This document shows positions 14,948 through 16,710 of a stretch of 16,710 bases of DNA, piece after piece. Numbering within the stretch: position 1 is the first letter of the stretch; every line of letters starts with the position of its first letter. Below the pieces are notes generated by a model, which worked only from the letters and a program-made list of their open reading frames with translations, searched no databases and was not told the DNA's origin. Source of the stretch: Chloroflexota bacterium (GTDB lineage Bacteria; Chloroflexota; UBA5177; JANWHV01); assembly GCA_025924845.1 (NCBI GenBank), contig JAICHN010000062.1, positions 1 through 16,710 on the forward strand, written 5' to 3'. The position numbers were made by a program, and so were the translations under genes.

Positions 14948-15139
14948 ATGACCATGTCGCCTCGCTTTTGGTGCGCGATAGTGGGGATCATCTTCGGCGT
15001 GGTGTGGGCTACGGTTTCTATCGGCTGGGCGGTGGTGGTGCTGCTCTGCGCGCTCGCGGGATACGCCGTCGGCGCGGCGTTGGAAGGCACGGTCGACGTC
15101 TCAGGGTTGCTCACGCCGCTACGCCAATCACGCCGCTAA
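14948..15139 (+). CDS. Small two-helix membrane protein, DUF2273-like
   Basis: The 63-residue protein is almost entirely hydrophobic: a helix around 8-26 (WCAIVGIIFGVVWATVSIG) and one around 27-46 (WAVVVLLCALAGYAVGAAL), followed by a short polar end. DUF2273 proteins are small, doubly spanning and sit next to Asp23 genes in firmicutes and actinobacteria, with Gly-rich helices and a GYxxG motif that is also visible here (AGYAVG). The ATG at 14948 has AAGGAG seven bases upstream. It is the last gene of the Asp23 operon, 20 bases after the AmaP-like gene. Confidence 0.68.
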   Translation: MTMSPRFWCAIVGIIFGVVWATVSIGWAVVVLLCALAGYAVGAALEGTVDVSGLLTPLRQSRR

Positions 15140-15498
15140 GCGCTTCCCACTAGTGAGTGGTGTATCCTGAAGCACAGATGAGCATAGGGAACGGATGACA
15201 CGGCATACGTCCCTGCCCAACGGCGTGGAAGGGAGGAGGGAGAGCGATCACGCTCCATGGCCGCGCCAAGCCGCACTAGGCGCAGCCCCGCCGGAGGGCA
15301 TAGCCAGGGTGCGCGGGTACCTACAACTGTGGTGCTTAACCCATCGGCGGCAGGGGCTCGATTGGCGAGCGGTCGCATGAGAGCGGTTCCCGGAATCCGC
15401 CGGCACCGCATGCTCCGAGGTAACAGCGGTTTATTGCTTGGTCCGCTGATCCGCGAGAGGCCGCGGCCTCTCGCGCGGACGTGAAGGGGAAGGTAACC
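15140..15498. other. Intergenic leader between the Asp23 operon and uxaC
   Basis: No convincing gene is seen in these 359 bases; short frames exist but lack ribosome binding sites and family motifs. A 5-bp hairpin (CCACT-AGTG-AGTGG, 15147-15160) follows the last Asp23-operon stop. The 3' part carries a large palindromic hairpin (15441-15480), annotated separately. No tRNA, T-box sequence or other known riboswitch motif was recognised. Confidence 0.5.
15441..15480 (+). promoter_or_regulatory. Long palindrome/hairpin in the uxaC leader
   Basis: Bases 15452-15475 form a 24-bp perfect palindrome (half-site CGCGAGAGGCCG). An outer pair, GTCCG (15441-15445) with CGGAC (15476-15480), extends it across a six-base bulge. 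It ends about seven bases before the uxaC Shine-Dalgarno (GGGGAAGG, 15486-15493). As DNA it fits a dimeric repressor site; as RNA it would be a very stable stem next to the ribosome site. Both readings make it a likely control element. Confidence 0.6.
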
Positions 15499-16710
15499 AT
15501 GGCGTCACCGACCTGGAGTCTTTCGCCGGACCGTTGCTTCGATCCCGAGCCGTCATGGCGTGCCCAGGCGCGCGAGTTGTATGAGAGCGTCAAGGATTTG
15601 CCGATTGTCAGCCCGCACGGCCATGTAGATCCGGCACTGCTGTCCGATCCTCAGGCCGGATTCGGTACTCCGGCCGATCTGTTTATCATCCCCGATCACT
15701 ATGTCTTCCGCATGCTCTACAGTCAAGGCGTTGCCCTGGCTGATTTGGGCGTGCCGACCGAAGACGGCACGCCGGTTGAGCAGGATCACCGGCGCATCTG
15801 GCAACGCTTCGCGGACCACTTCTATCTGTTCCAGGGGACGCCGACCGGGCTCTGGCTGAGCGACGAACTGAGCACCGTGTTCGGAGTAACCGAGAAGCTT
15901 ACCGGCGATAACGCGGGAACAATCTACGATCATCTCGAACGGCAGCTGGGGCGTCCCGAGTTCACGCCACGCGCCCTATGGGGCCGTTTTGCTATTGAAG
16001 CACTCTGCACTACCGACCCGGCAACCTCGGCCCTTGCCCACCATCAGGCGCTCCACGACGAGGGAAGCGGGATGCGGATGCATCCGACATTTCGGCCGGA
16101 CGCGGTAGTTGCCGTCGCCGATCCGGCCTGGCGTTCGCACCTGGAGAGGCTTGGCGCGCTCGCGGCCGTGGACATCGTCGATTACACGTCTTATATTCGG
16201 GCGCTGGAGGCCCGGCGGTCATTTTTTAAGCAGCTTGGCGCCGTGTCGACCGACCATGCCGCTCTTTCACCGTGGACCGAGCGCCTGGCTATTGGTGAAG
16301 TGAACGCGATCATGCAGCGCGCCCTGCACGGCGCCGCCCAGCCGGATGACGGCGCCCGGTTCACGGCCCACATGCTGATGGAGTTCGCCCGTATGAGCGC
16401 CGAGGATGGGCTGGTCATGCAACTGCACGCCGGCAGCCTGCGCGACCACAATACGGCGCTGTATGACCGTTTCGGCCCCGACATGGGCGCTGACATCCCG
16501 GTGGCGACTGAGTGGACACGCAACTTGCAGCCACTACTCGACGAGTGGGGCAACGACCCGCGCTTCCGCCTCATCCCGTTCACGCTGGACGAGAGCACCT
16601 ACAGCCGCGAGTTGGCGCCCCTGGCCGGGCACTACCCCGTGGTGTTGCTGGGACCGCCCTGGTGGTTCTTCGACAGCGTCAATGGCATGCGCCGCTACTT
16701 TGACCGTGTG
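15499..16710 (+). CDS. uxaC: Glucuronate isomerase, UxaC family (3' end outside window)
   Basis: UxaC converts glucuronate to fructuronate (and galacturonate to tagaturonate) at the entry of hexuronate breakdown. The frame is open for 404 codons to the right edge; the family is about 410-470 residues, so most is present. Features seen are the metal-binding SPHGHVD (H40, H42), TTDPATSALAHHQAL, the substrate-region MHPTFRPDAV, STDHAA, VMQLHAGSLRDHN, and GPPWWFFDSVNGMRR near the right end, each matching a segment of E. coli UxaC. The ATG at 15499 has GGGGAAGG five bases upstream. A long palindrome precedes it. It may start a sugar-acid catabolism operon lying to the right. Confidence 0.9.
   Translation, partial: MASPTWSLSPDRCFDPEPSWRAQARELYESVKDLPIVSPHGHVDPALLSDPQAGFGTPADLFIIPDHYVFRMLYSQGVALADLGVPTEDGTPVEQDHRRIWQRFADHFYLFQGTPTGLWLSDELSTVFGVTEKLTGDNAGTIYDHLERQLGRPEFTPRALWGRFAIEALCTTDPATSALAHHQALHDEGSGMRMHPTFRPDAVVAVADPAWRSHLERLGALAAVDIVDYTSYIRALEARRSFFKQLGAVSTDHAALSPWTERLAIGEVNAIMQRALHGAAQPDDGARFTAHMLMEFARMSAEDGLVMQLHAGSLRDHNTALYDRFGPDMGADIPVATEWTRNLQPLLDEWGNDPRFRLIPFTLDESTYSRELAPLAGHYPVVLLGPPWWFFDSVNGMRRYFDRV

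Noticed and set aside
15257..15484. Possible 75-codon gene before uxaC, containing VVLNPSAAG reminiscent of diacylglycerol kinase N-termini
   Set aside because: The resemblance is a single short string, there is no following kinase sequence, and the frame runs into the palindrome.
15140..15498. T-box or other known riboswitch in the uxaC leader
   Set aside because: The conserved T-box sequence is absent and no other riboswitch core was recognised; only the palindrome is clear.

Overview
The window is a GC-rich bacterial chromosome segment with closely packed genes, many GTG starts and good Shine-Dalgarno sites. A Thr/Pro/Asp-rich secreted beta-helix protein, a four-gene Asp23/Gls24 envelope cluster, a PPOX-fold oxidoreductase of the F420-associated type, a GT39 membrane glycosyltransferase and a vapBC pair together suggest Chloroflexota (possibly a Thermomicrobia-like lineage) or, less likely, Actinomycetota. 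This is an inference from gene content. No rRNA or tRNA gene, CRISPR array or transposase was recognised.

Layout from left to right. (1) 1-3273 (+): the 3' part of a very large secreted right-handed beta-helix protein built from two tandem copies of a ~403-residue block, with a low-complexity tail. (2) 3274-3615: a spacer holding a long imperfect inverted repeat and a possible leaderless promoter for (3) an endonuclease III-type DNA glycosylase (3616-4284, +). (4) 4327-8202 (-): a two-gene housekeeping unit, the ribosome-associated GTPase TypA/BipA followed 9 bases later by an ABC-F ATPase; both act on the ribosome. (5) 8236-9584: an accessory pocket with a VapBC toxin-antitoxin operon, a DUF433-like remnant, the remnant of an XRE/HTH regulator, and short repeats. 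(6) 9585-11120 (+): a GT39-type membrane glycosyltransferase, ending in a hairpin shared with the convergent PPOX oxidoreductase (11179-11580, -). (7) 11878-13089 (+): a six-helix YihY/BrkB-family membrane protein. (8) 13492-15139 (+): a compact operon of Asp23, a short Asp23-like protein, an AmaP-like membrane anchor and a small DUF2273-like membrane protein. (9) 15499 to the right edge (+): a glucuronate isomerase (UxaC-type), truncated by the window, with a 24-bp perfect palindrome just upstream of its ribosome binding site.

Most genes belong to known families. The parts most worth a second look are the Asp23/AmaP operon with a second degenerate Asp23 subunit, the palindromic uxaC leader, the 148-bp inverted-repeat element before nth, the decaying toxin-antitoxin pocket, and helically phased TGTAC motifs between the YihY gene and the Asp23 operon. 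I did not find a convincing wholly new defence or biosynthetic system.
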